Origin: CALMFG01 sp963666035
Lineage (GTDB): Bacteria > Bacillota > Clostridia > Christensenellales > CALMFG01
Reading direction: 5' to 3'
DNA length: 64,000 nucleotides
Assembly (NCBI GenBank): GCA_963666035.2
Contig: CAXXJI010000006.1
Span: 186,001-250,000, forward strand
Position numbers and translations under genes: made by a program. The notes under the pieces are model-generated. The model saw nothing but the letters and a program-made list of their open reading frames with translations. It had not been told where the DNA came from and did not search any database. This document shows, piece by piece, positions 35,859 through 44,458 of the stretch. Each line of letters begins with the position of its first letter. Positions within the stretch are counted from its first letter, which is position 1.

Positions 35859-36137
35859 ATGGAAATCACTGATATTCGGATTAGGAGAGTAAGTACTGCG
35901 GGCAAAATGAAGGGAATCGTTTCGGTCACTTTTGATGATATGTTTGTGGTGCATGACATGAAAATCATCGAAGGGCAAAATGGAAACTTTATCGCGATGC
36001 CATCCCGTAAAACCCCATCGGGTGAGTATAAGGATATTGCCCATCCCATCAACTCTGAGACGCGGGACAAAATTCAATCGGCTATTCTGAAAGAATTCGA
36101 TGCGCTTCCGCCGGAAGACGAAGAGGCCTACGAATAG
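35859..36137 (+). CDS. spoVG: SpoVG family regulator
   Basis: SpoVG is a small nucleic-acid-binding protein that influences septation, sporulation and many other genes in Bacillota. The start at 35859 (MEITDIRIRRV) has GGAGG five bases upstream and gives 92 aa; an in-frame start at 35844 lies upstream of that site. The signature GQNGNFIAMPSRKTPSGEYKDIAHPI is complete. The region before it is AT-rich and contains AGGATAT with GCGAAGTAT about 12 bp later, which loosely resembles a SigH promoter. In Bacillus spoVG lies next to glmU; here it is 14 kb away. Confidence 0.95.
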   Translation: MEITDIRIRRVSTAGKMKGIVSVTFDDMFVVHDMKIIEGQNGNFIAMPSRKTPSGEYKDIAHPINSETRDKIQSAILKEFDALPPEDEEAYE

Positions 36138-36309
36138 CAAAACCGCCCTTTAGCGCTAAGCCTAAGGGGCTTATTTTTTTATGACGTTTGTAGTTGCGCT
36201 TGCCCGGGTGTTTTTTTAAGTACTCAAGGAAAAAATACACTAAAAGCAGAACAGCTACGCCCGCAAAAGATGCATACAACAAATATTGATTGCGCTTTTG
36301 GACAAGCAA
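36082..36309 (-). pseudogene. NHL-repeat surface protein, C-terminal membrane anchor segment (third frame)
   Basis: This is the third frame of the disrupted gene that starts at 38513. It carries a single hydrophobic segment (YLLYASFAGVAVLLLVYFFLEYL), then a basic stop-transfer tail (KKHPGKRNYKRHKK). That is the expected end of an exported, C-terminally anchored protein. As drawn it runs over the last 56 bases of convergent spoVG. If the seven-base A run near 36173-36180 (minus strand) were one base shorter, the protein would stop right after KRHKK, before spoVG. I think that is the true end. Confidence 0.65.
36156..36180 (+). terminator. Terminator after spoVG
   Basis: TAAGCC (36156-36161) pairs with GGCTTA (36167-36172), followed by a T-run of about seven. 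It lies under the tail of the convergent NHL gene. Confidence 0.75.
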
Positions 36310-37114
36310 GATGGTGTAAAGCCTCGGCGGACAGCGTCACCAAACCTTCTCCCGCGGCCAGCTGAATGATGGGCGGGTCATCGGCGCTTGCGCCTGAAAG
36401 CACGATGCGCACTTTACTGCCTTCCACTGTCGTGGAAGCGTTTTTGGAAAAAGAGGTAATGGTCAGCCCGTCCATATTCAGACCGCCGATATCCAGAAGG
36501 ATTATTTTTTCGCTGTCATCCGTTAAAGCTGTATTCTCTTTTGGCTTGTCTTTGGATTTGGTATATTCGTGGTATCCCTCTAAGTCATCCAGAGTAAACC
36601 AGGACGGGTAGCTTCTGGTGACAAAAAGCGTATAGGCAATCTCATTAACGCCGTCTGAAACGGCGATATAGAATGTGTTTAAACCATAAAACAAAAGGTA
36701 ACGCCCGATATCACCTTCGGCTGTAAATCCGTTTGACGAAACGCAGTCGATATCAATATATTCGATATCGGCATCCCTTTTCTGGCTGTAGACCGTGATG
36801 GTTTTGTCAAAAGCGTCAATTTTTTCTTCGTCCAGTGTGATGTAGTAATCGCCGGTGGCGACCGGATGGGTTAGCTTGGCGAATTGCCCGGATGTTGAAA
36901 AGCAAAGATAGAGCGTTTCACCATCGGCGTAAAGGCAGCTTGGATTTGAAAACCCGAAATCATCCGTGACGATTTTTTGGTCCAGATTAAAGTCAGAATC
37001 ATAGCTGTAAATCTTATTGCCCAAGGCATCCGCAATATATAGGGTACCGTCGCTTGTGACGGCTAGGCTGGCGGCATCGGACGGTGCTGAACCGATGGCC
37101 GAAAATGGGCACAC
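36224..37114 (-). pseudogene. NHL-repeat surface protein, middle segment (second frame)
   Basis: This continues the propeller protein in another frame, from about 37105 to about 36305. It contains another NHL-type repeat (LAVTSDGTLYIADALGNKIYSYDSD). A region of about 200 residues then looks like beta-sandwich surface domains (cadherin-like style; TITVYSQKRDADIEYIDID, NEIAYTLFVTRSYPSW). Real homology ends near AEALHH, after which the frame reads nonsense to its stop. It has no start signal of its own, so it is not a separate gene. Confidence 0.7.
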
Positions 37115-38513
37115 TGTATGCAGTGCTGCCGCTTAAGGGCATATATAGAAGGTCCCCTTGCTTATTGTTGAGCAGATAAATATGGTCATCGAATATGGTG
37201 ATGTCTTGCGGGTCGTCGATTAGGTCGCGGTTAAGTGTTTGGAAACTAGGCTCGGAATCGGTAAAATCAACGAGGTACAGATCTGAACTTCCGCAAACCA
37301 GCGCGCTGGTTTCACTGGTCAAAGCCAAAGCCTTCGGATTGACGGCAAAGTCGAGCGGTATTGTTTTGATGAGTGTGCCCGACACATCATAAACCAAAAT
37401 AGCTGGGGCGTAGGCATCCAGCACAAAGAGCTGGTCGTCCCGAAATTGCAGATCCAAAGGCTGGGGAATGCCGGTTATTGCTGCGCTCAATTCAAGATCG
37501 CTGTCAAAAGCCAAAACGCGTTGATTACCCGTATCGGCGATATAGAAATTTCCGTCGGGATCCGAAGTGATTGCGCTGGGAAGGTTAAAGCCGATGCGGC
37601 TGCCCGGGATGGTGACGATCGAATGATCCGGCGCGATATCATAAAGCAAACCATCGCCTGTACGAGAGGTACTGCCGCATGCTAAGAGGCGACCGGACGG
37701 TGCGCCGGCGAGCTGGTAAATCCGCTTCTCCAGTTTAAGACTGTTTTGAAAGGTCAAATCAGCGGCATAATAATCGATTTGTTTATTTGACGGGGAGGAT
37801 ATGGCGATGGATTCGCCAACTGCGGCGATATCCACATTGCGCTCAGCCGCGCGGGAAAGCACGGTTGTGAGGGGCGTGCCAGTGGACTTATGGTAGGTGT
37901 TCACTTCGGCACCGCCCGCTTCGACGACATATAGTATATCGCCCGAAACCGCACATGCTGAAGGCACGGAGAGATCGGTACCGTTTTCCTCAACGGCAAA
38001 AATCGTAAGCAGATCAAGGGTTTCGGTATCAAAAAGCTGAATGCGGTTATTTCCGGTATCGGAGACGTATAGCGTTTGACCGTCAATCGCGAGCGCCCCC
38101 GGCTGGTAGAATTGACCGGCTGAGATGCCCTGTTCGCCGAGAGTGTCGATATAGCTGCCGTCGTAGGCATACACCAAAACGCTATGTAATGTTTCATCCA
38201 GCACAAAAACCCTGGTGTCTGAAAGCGCAATATCGATGGGAAGCGACAGGTTTTCATCAAAAGTGAAAAGTGGCGAATTCTCCGCACTAAAAACCGCGAC
38301 ATGCTGTTTGACCGCATCACAGACATAAGTTTTGCCGTCCGCTGTCCTTGCTGCCGCAGTGGGTCGTTGGATGGTATTTTGCGGCAAATTGAATCCCATT
38401 TCTTGCAAGCTGGTTTTGGCTTCGGCAGAGAGGGGACACAAAAGGAAAACAAAAAGCACAAAGAGAACAACAACCATTTGGCGTAGATTGTCTGTTTTCT
38501 TTGCGCCCGCCAT
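37014..38513 (-). pseudogene. NHL-repeat exported surface protein, N-terminal segment (frameshifted gene)
   Basis: The gene runs from 38513 to about 36170 but is broken into three frames. This first frame starts at MAGAKKTDNL with GGAG upstream. A signal peptide (VVVLFVLFVFLLCPLSAEA) is followed by about eight NHL-like repeats, such as ALAIDGQTLYVSDTGNNRIQLFD and SDPDGNFYIADTGNQRVLAFD, which form a beta-propeller outside the cell. Repeats run to about residue 470 (HIYLLNNKQGDLLYMPLSGS). Near 37105 (CCC or TTTT run, minus strand) one extra base moves the frame. The rest of the protein is in the two other entries. Whether this is true decay or sequencing error is unclear; the neighbouring rpoC indels favour error. 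The family is known, the ligand is not. Confidence 0.75.
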
Positions 38514-38722
38514 CCCCGTAAACTCCATCAAATTAGTGATAATTTATCTTATCATAACAGATGGAATTAATAAACAAAAAATATGTTATTAAGAATTTTG
38601 TGTGGTTTAATCCAGTTGTTTTCTTCCAGAAAAGATATCCATTTTTTATGTTCAAATCAATTACTATGGAGTTTAGAAGAGCTTTCTAAGCAGAATGCAG
38701 ACTCATCTGATTAAGAAGAATT

Positions 38723-38751
38723 AAAGAAAAAGACCATGGATTTCTATGGCC
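38723..38751 (-). terminator. Probable terminator after radA
   Basis: On the minus strand GGCCAT (38746-38751) pairs with ATGGTC (38732-38737), with one G-T pair, followed by TTTTTCTTT. It begins about 10 bp past the radA stop. Confidence 0.6.
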
Positions 38752-38761
38752 TTGAGCTTTT

Positions 38762-40111
38762 CTATTGAATCAGCACATCCAGCGCCTGCCAGATATCAGT
38801 TACACCGCTTTGCTTAATCTTGCTGTCTTTCACTACATTGTGTTTGGGCAGTATCACCTGCTTAAAGCCGAGCTTTTCGGCTTCGCTCAAACGTTTTTCC
38901 GGCATGGTGATGCTCCGTACTTCTCCGGTCAGCCCGATCTCGCCCAGGATAACCGCCTGATGGTCACAGGGTTTAGCACGAAATGAAGAGACGATGGCTA
39001 CGGCGATTGCGAGATCAGCCGCAGGTTCCGGCAGTTTCATTCCGCCCGCGATGTTGACGAAGATGTCCTGATTATACAGCTTTAACCCGAGCTTTTTTTC
39101 TAAGACCGCCACAATCATATTGACGCGGTTATAGTCCGCTCCGGTGGCCACACGGCGAGGTACCGCCAGCGCACTCATCGAGACCAAAGCCTGCACTTCG
39201 ATCAGCACGGGGCGAGTTCCCTCCAGCGCGCAGTATACGCATGCGCCTGCGGTTTTGGGATTCATTTCGCCCAGAAGTAAGCCCGAGGGGTTGGTTACTT
39301 CCACCATCCCTTCCTGTTTCATCTCAAAGATGCCGATCTCGTTGGTGGAGCCAAAGCGGTTCTTGACCGCGCGAAGGATGCGTAAGGTGCCGTGTTTTTC
39401 GCCTTCGAAGTACAAAACCGTATCCACGATATGCTCGAGTACACGCGGACCCGCGATAGCCCCTTCTTTGGTGACATGCCCAATAATAAACACACCGCAT
39501 CCGCTGGTTTTGGCGTAGCGGGTTAAAGCAAGACTGCATTCTTTAATCTGACTGACGGTTCCCGGCATGCCCGATAGCGCAGGGTTGTATACGGTCTGGA
39601 TGGAATCGATGACCAGAAAATGCGGATGGTACGAAGCGATGGCGGAGGTGATGGTTTCCAAATCGGTTTCGGCCAGAATCATGATATCCTGCCCGTCAAT
39701 GCCCATACGCTCGGCCCGCATCTTAATCTGTGCACCACTTTCCTCGCCCGAAACATAGAGAACGCGTTTTCCGCTTTTGGCGAGAAAATCAATCACCTTT
39801 AAAAAAAGTGTCGATTTACCGATACCCGGTTCGCCGCCCGCCAGCACGACACTGCCAGGCACCACGCCGCCGCCCAGCACACGGTCCAACTCAAAAAAGC
39901 CCGATGGGCTTCTTTGAACGTTGGCGGTTGCCACCGCACTCAAATTTACCATCAGGCTTTCATTAAAATACTTAAGTTTGGGAGCCGAAGCCGTTTCAGA
40001 AGCCCGCTCCTCCATGGTGTTCCAGCTGTCACAGTCCGGGCATTTACCCAGCCATTTTGCCGAGGCATAGCCGCATTCGGAGCAAACAAACTGCGTCTTG
40101 GATTTGGCCAT
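38762..40111 (-). CDS. radA: DNA repair protein RadA (Sms)
   Basis: RadA is a hexameric DnaB-like helicase that drives branch migration in recombination. The start at 40111 (MAKSKTQFVCSECG) has GGAGG upstream and gives 449 aa. The N-terminal zinc finger has CSECGYASAKWLGKCPDC at residues 9-26. Walker A is GGEPGIGKSTLFL near residue 100. The RadA-specific motif KNRFGSTNEIG lies near 256. A Lon-like C-terminal domain carries NIAGGMKLPEPAADLA. disA, which often follows radA in Bacillota, is absent here. Confidence 0.97.
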   Translation of the reverse strand: MAKSKTQFVCSECGYASAKWLGKCPDCDSWNTMEERASETASAPKLKYFNESLMVNLSAVATANVQRSPSGFFELDRVLGGGVVPGSVVLAGGEPGIGKSTLFLKVIDFLAKSGKRVLYVSGEESGAQIKMRAERMGIDGQDIMILAETDLETITSAIASYHPHFLVIDSIQTVYNPALSGMPGTVSQIKECSLALTRYAKTSGCGVFIIGHVTKEGAIAGPRVLEHIVDTVLYFEGEKHGTLRILRAVKNRFGSTNEIGIFEMKQEGMVEVTNPSGLLLGEMNPKTAGACVYCALEGTRPVLIEVQALVSMSALAVPRRVATGADYNRVNMIVAVLEKKLGLKLYNQDIFVNIAGGMKLPEPAADLAIAVAIVSSFRAKPCDHQAVILGEIGLTGEVRSITMPEKRLSEAEKLGFKQVILPKHNVVKDSKIKQSGVTDIWQALDVLIQ

Positions 40112-40121
40112 TTTTCCTCCG

Positions 40122-41414
40122 CTATTTCTCAAACGGCACAGTAGCCATCATCAGCACGTCACGGTTTTTTTCTGCCGCACCGATAATGCCGTCGGTGATG
40201 TCATACCAGAGCACGACGTTATCGGACACGCTGGCGAGTATTGCTTGCGAACTGCTGTTTGAAAGCCGTCCGGTACTGCCGTCCGCCCAGTAGTACACAT
40301 ATATGCCTGTGTCTTTGGTGTAAGCGATAAAGTGATCGCCGAGATCGAAATTAAACACGCCGCTGGCCACAACAACCGGCTCATTGCCGCCCACCGAAAC
40401 CATCAAATCGCCGGTCAGCGAACGTTGGGTATTTAAAAAAGCAATCGCTTCGCCGTTGGTGACGGGGTTGAAAACATAGGATTCAAAGACATAAGGATCG
40501 TTTTCGAAAGAAAGACTTTCCTTGATTTTGATTGATTTTATGGTTGATTTGGTGATGCCGGTTTCTTCAGCCATCGCATCTACCCAGATGATTTCTGTAT
40601 CACAGATGCTGGGGGTGCTGATGGAGAAAGGATCGGCGCCGTAATCGTAACTGCGAAGCAGCACCACTTCCTGCTTGTCTAAATTATAGAGATAAATCTT
40701 ATCCGATTTTGAACCTGTGGAGACATTGAACAGGCAATAATCTCCCGAAAGGAATAGCTTAGGCATCCCATACAGGTATTCGCGTAAGACAAAGCTTTGG
40801 TTGGTACGCCGGTCATAAGCCATAATGCGTCCGCCGCCTTTGTTGTTGTAATCCGACTCCAGCCAGACGATCCAAGATTCATTCATCTTGGCGCCAAAAT
40901 AGTTGTTTCCGGCAGGCTCATTCTCGGCACCGCTGTCCCCGACCAGCCGTGGAGGGGTTTCAACACGGGTGTAGGAATTGGAACCAATATCATAGATGAG
41001 GAGGTTATTGAGCGCATTCGGCGCGGTAGCCGCCTCCTGACCCGATGTATAGACGATCTTGCCGTTATAATAATACGGATCGGTGATGAACCAATGCGGT
41101 ATCTTCACCTCGGTTTCAAGATCGCTCATATCTGCCTTGGCGTAAGTGGCCGGCGGCGGCGTTGGCGTGGCAATAGGTGTGGGTGTAGGCGCGGCGGCCT
41201 CCTGTTCAAACAGAGTTTTCGCAAAGGGGATGCCCCATTTGTAGACACCAAAACCGGCACCGGCGAGCACCAGCACCACGACCGCCACTTTGATGACGGG
41301 AATAAGCGGAGATGAATATACTTTTGAAACGCCGCGCTTGCCCGCATAGGCGCGTACGCGCAGGGATTTTCTCATACGTCTTCTTCTAAAATACTGTCCT
41401 ATTTTCTGAAACAC
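40122..41414 (-). CDS. Membrane-anchored beta-propeller-like protein of unknown function (430 aa)
   Basis: I do not recognise a named family. Residues 1-33 are strongly basic (FRRRRMRKSLRVRAYAGKR). A single membrane segment (IPVIKVAVVVLVLAGAGFGVYK, near 38-60) is followed by a Pro/Thr linker (PTPTPIATPTPPP). The rest, about 330 residues, would lie outside the cell. It contains repeated beta patterns, such as NLLIYDIGSNSYTRVE, GRIMAYDRRTNQSFVL and DKIYLYNLDKQEVVLL. These look like a TolB/DUF5050-type propeller. It ends 10 bp before radA, so they are probably co-transcribed. The link to a DNA repair gene has no obvious logic. Confidence 0.75.
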   Translation of the reverse strand: MFQKIGQYFRRRRMRKSLRVRAYAGKRGVSKVYSSPLIPVIKVAVVVLVLAGAGFGVYKWGIPFAKTLFEQEAAAPTPTPIATPTPPPATYAKADMSDLETEVKIPHWFITDPYYYNGKIVYTSGQEAATAPNALNNLLIYDIGSNSYTRVETPPRLVGDSGAENEPAGNNYFGAKMNESWIVWLESDYNNKGGGRIMAYDRRTNQSFVLREYLYGMPKLFLSGDYCLFNVSTGSKSDKIYLYNLDKQEVVLLRSYDYGADPFSISTPSICDTEIIWVDAMAEETGITKSTIKSIKIKESLSFENDPYVFESYVFNPVTNGEAIAFLNTQRSLTGDLMVSVGGNEPVVVASGVFNFDLGDHFIAYTKDTGIYVYYWADGSTGRLSNSSSQAILASVSDNVVLWYDITDGIIGAAEKNRDVLMMATVPFEK

Positions 41415-41595
41415 CGATCTATTTCCTCCAAATTAATCTTCACTTCAAACGAATAAAATATCCTAAAGATTATAGCAAAACACTTCGGATGATGCTATAA
41501 CTAATCTGCTTTATTAAAGATTTGTTTATACTTATCCATTTACGCAAATAGTGTACCTTATGCCGCTGAATAAATCAAATCTCACGCTGACATAT

Positions 41596-42738
41596 TTATT
41601 CTGAACGGATCAAACAAACAGCATGGCAGAGCACACCTTCTTCCCGTCCAACGTAGCCGAGACGCTCGGTGGTCGTGGCCTTGATGTTGATCTGATCGAT
41701 AGACAGGCATAATACATCAGCGATATTTTGACGCATGGCCGGGATATAGGGGCCCACTTTGGGTGCTTGCAGTGCACATGTGGCGTCAATGTTGGCGATG
41801 GTGAAAGATTGTTCTTCCAGCATGTCGCCGACGTTTTTTAGAAGCTTTAGACTATCTGCGCCGCGATATGCTTCGTCGGTATCCGGGAAAACCTGCCCGA
41901 TATCCGGAAGTCCCGCAGCACCGAGCAGGGCATCCATGATGGCGTGCGTCAACACATCGGCGTCCGAGTGTCCGGCAAGACCTTTGTTATGCGCCAAAGT
42001 AACACCGCCCAAGATGAGCTTTCGCCCTTCGGCAAAGGCATGCACGTCCATGCCATGTCCGATTTTCATAAGTATTTTCTCCGTTTTTAAATCAGCCTGT
42101 GTGGTGATTTTGATGTTGGTATATTCGCCTTGCACAAAGTGCACAGGAAGACCCATTCGTTCCACCAGCACCGATTCGTCGGTGCCGATATAGCCGTCCG
42201 ACTGTGCGGCGGCGTGCGCGGACAAAAGGGTGTCTTTTAAAAAACATTGGGGTGTTTGAATGTTGACGAGCTCAGCACGATCCAATGTTTCGATGATACA
42301 GTCATTTTCTACGCGCTTGATGGTGTCGTTGGAAAAAACACCGACCACAGCCGAGCCGAAGCTCTCCAGCGATTTTTGGCAGGCGCGGATCACCGAAGGG
42401 ATAATAAAAGGCCTTGCGCTGTCGTGCACCATCACAAACTCCACATCACGGCTTAAAGCACAAAGACCGTGATAGACCGAATCCTGTCGGAGTTCTCCGC
42501 CATATGCCAAAACGCAAGGGAAAGGCAAGTCGTTTAGTTCGGCTTTCACTTCATCCTCTTCCTCAGGACGGCAAACGATTACAGCTTCACTGATGACACC
42601 CGAAGCGGCAAAGGCCGTCAGCGAATGCAAAAAAAGCGGTTTGCCTTTCAGGCGGAGCAGTACTTTGTTTTTTTCGGTCTGCATGCGTGTCCCGCGGCCC
42701 GCGGCCAGCAGAATCAAACCAGTCTTTTTCTCGTTCAA
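41596..42738 (-). CDS. ispDF: Bifunctional MEP cytidylyltransferase / MEcPP synthase (IspDF)
   Basis: One 380-aa chain carries two non-consecutive enzymes of the MEP isoprenoid pathway. Residues 1-220 are IspD, with LLAAGRGTRMQTEKNKVLL at the CTP site and HDSARPFI. Residues about 225-380 are IspF, with the zinc site GHGMDVHAFAEGR, LGGVTLAHNKGLAGHSDADVL, and NIDATCALQAPKVGPY. The C-terminal ATTTERLGYVGREEG is standard IspF. The start is TTG at 42738 with AAGGTGATGAT upstream. It follows rqcP by nine bases. Fused IspDF occurs in scattered lineages, including some Clostridia. Confidence 0.96.
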   Translation of the reverse strand: MNEKKTGLILLAAGRGTRMQTEKNKVLLRLKGKPLFLHSLTAFAASGVISEAVIVCRPEEEDEVKAELNDLPFPCVLAYGGELRQDSVYHGLCALSRDVEFVMVHDSARPFIIPSVIRACQKSLESFGSAVVGVFSNDTIKRVENDCIIETLDRAELVNIQTPQCFLKDTLLSAHAAAQSDGYIGTDESVLVERMGLPVHFVQGEYTNIKITTQADLKTEKILMKIGHGMDVHAFAEGRKLILGGVTLAHNKGLAGHSDADVLTHAIMDALLGAAGLPDIGQVFPDTDEAYRGADSLKLLKNVGDMLEEQSFTIANIDATCALQAPKVGPYIPAMRQNIADVLCLSIDQINIKATTTERLGYVGREEGVLCHAVCLIRSE

Positions 42739-42747
42739 ATCATCACC

Positions 42748-42987
42748 TTACAGAATCTCGTACATAGCGGCGGCATCGTCTTTTCTCACAGTTTCGGCGA
42801 CGCTCAGCACCTTGACCTTAACGCTTTTTTCACCGAATCGAATTTCAATGATATCGCCGACTTCCACCTGTTTACCCGACTTTGCCGCGCGGCCGCCCAC
42901 CAAAACACGCTGTTTGTCGCAAGCCTCCGCGGCCAGGGTTCGGCGCTTAATCAACCGCGAAACTTTTAAATATTTATCCAGTCTCAT
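42748..42987 (-). CDS. rqcP: RNA-binding S4 protein RqcP (YabO-like)
   Basis: RqcP is a small S4-domain protein that works with RqcH on stalled 50S subunits to add alanine tails. The start at 42987 (MRLDKYLKVSRLIKRR) has GAGGT six bases upstream and gives 79 aa. An in-frame start at 42999 overlaps that site. The S4 motif RLDKYLKVSRLIKRRTLA and the ending KDDAAAMYEIL match the YabO/RqcP family closely. It lies near mfd and pth, as in Bacillus. Confidence 0.92.
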   Translation of the reverse strand: MRLDKYLKVSRLIKRRTLAAEACDKQRVLVGGRAAKSGKQVEVGDIIEIRFGEKSVKVKVLSVAETVRKDDAAAMYEIL

Positions 42988-43050
42988 CTGATACCTCACG
43001 AAAGAATTTTACCTTTGTCATTATAACATAAGGTGTAAAAAAAGCGCACA

Positions 43051-43081
43051 AAAAAGGCAGTGGATTTTCTCCGCTGCCTTG
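43051..43081 (-). terminator. Terminator after PrsA-like foldase gene
   Basis: On the minus strand an 11-bp stem with one mismatch (43071-43081 with 43055-43065) is followed by a run of six T. It separates the glmU-to-prsA block from rqcP-ispDF. A TATAAT on the minus strand just downstream (about 43022-43027) may start the rqcP transcript. Confidence 0.85.
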
Positions 43082-43104
43082 GAAGGGTGTTATATCGATT
43101 CGGA

Positions 43105-44394
43105 TTAGTTCAAAAGCGCGTTATCAAAACGCTGAATATCCGCTTCTTCTTCCCAGCTGGTGTAAGCTTCGTCAACAGCCGCAGACTGTGCTTCGGAAAC
43201 CAAGGTGGATTCGATTTCGTCCTTTACGTCTTCATAAGCAATCGGGCCTACAGGGGTGATGCTGATAAGCTTTAAAATATGATAGCCGTAGATGGTCTTA
43301 ACAGGATCACTGATTTCACCGACTTCGTTCAACGCCACAGCGGCCGCCTCGAATTCGGGCATATATTCTCCGCCGCCTTCGGTGACGCCATAGCCATCCG
43401 GATAATACTGCATACCTTCGTCGCCGTCTTCGCCGTCAATTTGCTCGGTGATCAGCGCGTCAAAATCTTCACCGGCATCGGCGCGTGCTTTCAGTGCTTC
43501 GGCCTTGGGCAGCAGAGATGCATAAACCGGATCGAGTAATGATTTTGCTACTTCTTTGAGTTCGTCTGTGTTGGCAGTGTTATAAGCACTCTGCGCCATT
43601 TCATAAAGCGCAGATTCTTCGCCGTTGATCAGCTTATCCTCTTTTTCAGCTTTTAGCAGCAAATGACGAACATAGTGAATGGGCTTGATGTTATAAACCG
43701 AAATGGTTCCTGCCCCGATCAGCGTTTCAAACAAATCGGCGTTTTCCTCAGCCAATGCGGATTGCGTATCCAACTGTGCATCATAATAATCTTTTACTTC
43801 CTGTTCATCGACAGTGATATCCGCGACGAGGTAGTCCTGAAGGTTCATCTGAACTTGAAGGTCTTTTAAAAGAGCGAGCATGCCCTCCACCGAAGCATCT
43901 TCAATGCCTAGGTAATTTGACAGGGTTTTGCTGATTTCTTCTTCAATTTCCTCATCGGTCATCGTCACGCCGTACTGCATATTCTGCTCGGTCAGGCTGG
44001 AACGAATTTGAGAAGCATAATAGTCATAATAGTTTTTCGCATTGGTTTCAAGTTCGGCCATCTCATCTTCGGTGATCTCATCCAAACCCAGCTCTTTCGC
44101 TTTTTGCTTGGAGATTTCTGCCGAAATCAGCCCGTCCAATGCGGTATTTGCCGCATCTTTATAACTTTCCGCGTTTTCTTCATTGAAGAAATATTCCGCG
44201 TCGCCATAATAACTCATTCCGTTTGAACGCAGGGCGTTGTAGACGTCGCTTTTCAGGATATCCACGCCGTTGACAGTAGCGACCACCTGCGCCGCGTCTT
44301 TATCCTCATCCTTGCTGACCAGTGAGCAGGCACTGACCGACAAAACCATTGCCACAACCAGTATGATGGCCAGCATTCTCGATAGTTTTCTCAT
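43105..44394 (-). CDS. Peptidyl-prolyl isomerase lipoprotein, PrsA/SurA-like foldase
   Basis: This is an exported chaperone anchored as a lipoprotein. The signal peptide (MLAIILVVAMVLSV) ends in the lipobox SVSAC with Cys23. The mature part has a SurA-type N-terminal domain (AQVVATVNGVDILKSDVYNAL). A long helical region has many acidic residues (EITEDEMAELE, VTMTDEEIEEEISK). A parvulin-like PPIase segment follows (YVRHLLLKAE, then MPEFEAAAVALNEVGEISDPV, YGYHILKLI). The 429-aa length is longer than Bacillus PrsA. It probably helps fold secreted proteins. It follows mfd by 64 bp on the same strand; in Bacillus prsA is elsewhere, but clostridial genomes often have a PpiC gene here. Confidence 0.88.
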   Translation of the reverse strand: MRKLSRMLAIILVVAMVLSVSACSLVSKDEDKDAAQVVATVNGVDILKSDVYNALRSNGMSYYGDAEYFFNEENAESYKDAANTALDGLISAEISKQKAKELGLDEITEDEMAELETNAKNYYDYYASQIRSSLTEQNMQYGVTMTDEEIEEEISKTLSNYLGIEDASVEGMLALLKDLQVQMNLQDYLVADITVDEQEVKDYYDAQLDTQSALAEENADLFETLIGAGTISVYNIKPIHYVRHLLLKAEKEDKLINGEESALYEMAQSAYNTANTDELKEVAKSLLDPVYASLLPKAEALKARADAGEDFDALITEQIDGEDGDEGMQYYPDGYGVTEGGGEYMPEFEAAAVALNEVGEISDPVKTIYGYHILKLISITPVGPIAYEDVKDEIESTLVSEAQSAAVDEAYTSWEEEADIQRFDNALLN

Positions 44395-44458
44395 TTTTTT
44401 CTACATTTATTCCTTTCACATTAAATCGTGTTACCTGTATATGCTAAAACAAAGACAA

